NCBI GenBank assembly: GCA_027579435.1 | Contig: JANBPK010000961.1 | Span: forward strand, 1-57,744 | DNA length: 57,744 bases | Direction: 5' to 3' | Origin: Candolleomyces eurysporus | Lineage: Eukaryota; Basidiomycota; Agaricomycetes; Agaricales; Psathyrellaceae | In this document: piece by piece, positions 56,081 to 57,744 of the stretch | Layout of the letters: the number at the start of each line of letters is the position of its first letter | Numbering within the stretch: the first letter of the stretch is position 1 | Made by a program: the position numbers and the translations under genes | Notes under the pieces: generated by a model | Told to the model about the DNA's origin: nothing | Database searches by the model: none | Seen by the model: only the letters and a program-made list of their open reading frames with translations

Positions 56081-57744
56081 TAGACTTCAATCAAGAGAAC
56101 GTTCGGAGAATATTAGCGCAGACCTAGTCTCCCGTAGCCAGACTGACGATTCCTTACATTGGTAAGAACACATTCATCAGTAGTGTTCTGACTGTTCCCA
56201 TGACCGTGTACCGCAGACGGTAGTTTAACGAAGACCACATGTGCTTCTTGGTGTTATGCTTGGATTTGATACTTGGCTTAATGTTGATTGCGATGGAATG
56301 CCTGAGCCAACGACTGTCGGTATGCCGCGTGAGTAGGTGCGTGGTCCTAGGATTTGTGTCAGCCTGAGATTTATTTCTTTCCCAACGATTCCGATGGACG
56401 TTCCGTGGCACTCGCAGGCTGTTAGTGTCAGCCTTGATAGTCGCATCATAATAGTGTAGCAAGTATACGTATAGCTTGTAGCACGTCAAAAGCTGGGGAT
56501 GCCAAGTCCGAGTCAGTGTCGTTGGAATGAATCCAGTTGCACGCGGTGAGCTAGATTTTCGCCAACTCCAAGCTCGATGAGACTCGTGCTGCCCAGACCG
56601 GCCGTGTCTAAATTGAATTGCAAGGGTCCTGTACGTGAACGGTGGGCGCTAGCGTCTTGCAGGGTGATCGCCACTGCCAGCCAGCATCATCATTATCTCG
56701 CGGGAGGAATTTGCACAGGTACAACGGGCAAGTTAAAATTGGAACAGTTGCTAAACGGGATTTGGTATATTTAGATTTTTTTGGAGTAGTACCTCGTGGT
56801 TTCTGGTCGGCGAGAGAGAGGGATCAACAGCAATTTACGAACGACGATGAGACCCCGGTGATACTTTGTCCTCAGTGACATCGTGCGTCAGTATGACTCT
56901 TTGCGTTGCCAACTGATAAGGATATGTCGTGAGGATCCACGGGTACAGAGATAGACGTTGGGCGCTGTGCGGAACAAGAGGGGCGCGTACCGTCCTCGAC
57001 CGTACGAGGCAGTTATGTCGGCAGCTAGTGGCAATAAACGTAGAGAAGGCTGCTGTTTTCCGGCATCACGAGGCATCAGGAAACAAGAGAAATGCCGAGA
57101 AGAAGGTGATCCTTGGCCCAGGTCCTTGGAGATTGACAGACGAGGTAGCAACGCTACATGCCCTGTGACCATAGCAAGCGGCTATGTAGAAGCTTAATTC
57201 TCCTTAATTCTTGAATATGAAAGGTTTGTCGTATGACGAACTTTCGTATTTCTTTGAAATGGATCTGGAGTCTGGCCTACCTGGAGGAATATAATAAATC
57301 AGCGCGTGTTGTCGAACGAACAAGAGAGTAAAATGACACCGTGATAGCTTGGTAGTAATGTGTCCAGTCTCGAGACTTCTCGGCACCTCTCGACTTGCTC
57401 ACGCCAGGAACGGCGTCGATGGCCGGATGCGCTAGTGATGCGAGGACCCCATCGCAGGCTTCCCAAAATGGCGCATGGCCAGCTCTGTTAGGGTGACAGT
57501 CGGGAGTGGAGCTGTGTTCGCTTCCAGATACTTCGAGGCCATGGTCTCCTCGCAGACTATTCTATGGCTCGCTAGGCAAAANTACGGGAACAAGAGGGGC
57601 GTTTGCAGACGGATTTTGCGGGAGCACAGCCCAAGCCAAGCCTAATACNGGGCATGGGGGTGATCGGGGTCTCTGTCCGAATTTAAAGAGGATGCCAAAC
57701 AGGGGATCAGACAAACCGTCCGTTCCTTCCTCTACTCTTGTTTC
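56081..57744. other. Right flank, no supported gene
   Basis: 56217-56400 is the second copy of the flank repeat, without the MITE. Beyond 56490 short frames on both strands (for example 56888-57172 minus) have no motif. GGGAACAAGAGGGGCG or a close variant occurs at about 56970 and 57587, a short dispersed repeat. Ns lie at about 57582 and 57649. Confidence 0.45.
56217..56400. repeat. Downstream flank repeat, copy 2 (empty MITE site)
   Basis: It matches 53029-53149 plus 53548-53600 without the 398-bp insert and with a single TAG at the junction. Confidence 0.7.

Noticed and set aside
1..57744. tRNA genes, CRISPR arrays or prokaryotic operon features
   Set aside because: No regular repeat-spacer pattern and no convincing tRNA A/B-box pair was seen; intron density and gene families are eukaryotic.

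Overview
The window reads as nuclear DNA of a filamentous basidiomycete, most likely an Agaricomycete. Genes are cut by many 50-65 bp GT-AG introns. The transposon proteins belong to families common in mushroom genomes. There is a pair of NACHT NTPase genes and a tandem family of F-box/leucine-rich-repeat genes, both lineage-expanded in these fungi. No tRNA, rRNA or CRISPR array was recognised. I cannot name the species.

Left part (1-31.4 kb) is a graveyard of nested mobile elements. It holds a copia reverse-transcriptase fragment cut by a long-TIR non-autonomous element (0.7-3.4 kb). Next comes a cluster of transposon-type genes: a small basic protein, a decayed Tnp2/CMC-like transposase carrying a MITE, a coiled-coil protein on the other strand and a companion gene (3.9-13.4 kb). 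A histone H2B pseudogene follows, one exon of which is tandemly amplified six times (15.9-17.1 kb). Then a 2 kb inverted repeat made of two head-to-head LTR/gag-like ends (17.9-19.9 kb), another decayed transposon-associated gene (20.8-22.8 kb), diverged non-coding repeats with a MITE, a structurally complete Tc1/mariner-like element with 32-bp TIRs (25.6-28.9 kb), and a second mariner-type transposase split by an LTR element (29.3-31.2 kb).

Right part (31.4-56.1 kb) carries the host-type genes. Two paralogous NACHT genes lie on the minus strand (31.5-36.9 kb). Four tandem F-box/LRR paralogues lie on the plus strand (38.6-56.1 kb), most preceded by a decayed LRR-like remnant. Copy 1 is intact, copy 2 has a nonsense codon, copy 3 is split by a complete 5.4 kb copia element with apparently identical LTRs and a GATAA target duplication, and copy 4 is intact apart from an N.

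Two patterns cross the whole window. First, stop codons in otherwise open decayed genes are repeatedly TGA where Arg CGA is expected, the mark of CpG deamination or a RIP-like process. Second, nearly every N inside a coding region is a surplus base beside a homopolymer: dropping it restores the frame. With those Ns ignored the exon sums of both NACHT genes, all four F-box genes, the mariner transposase and the copia polyprotein become divisible by three; NACHT gene 1 also needs one base dropped from a G run. Family names and several 'expected residue' statements come from memory and no database was searched.
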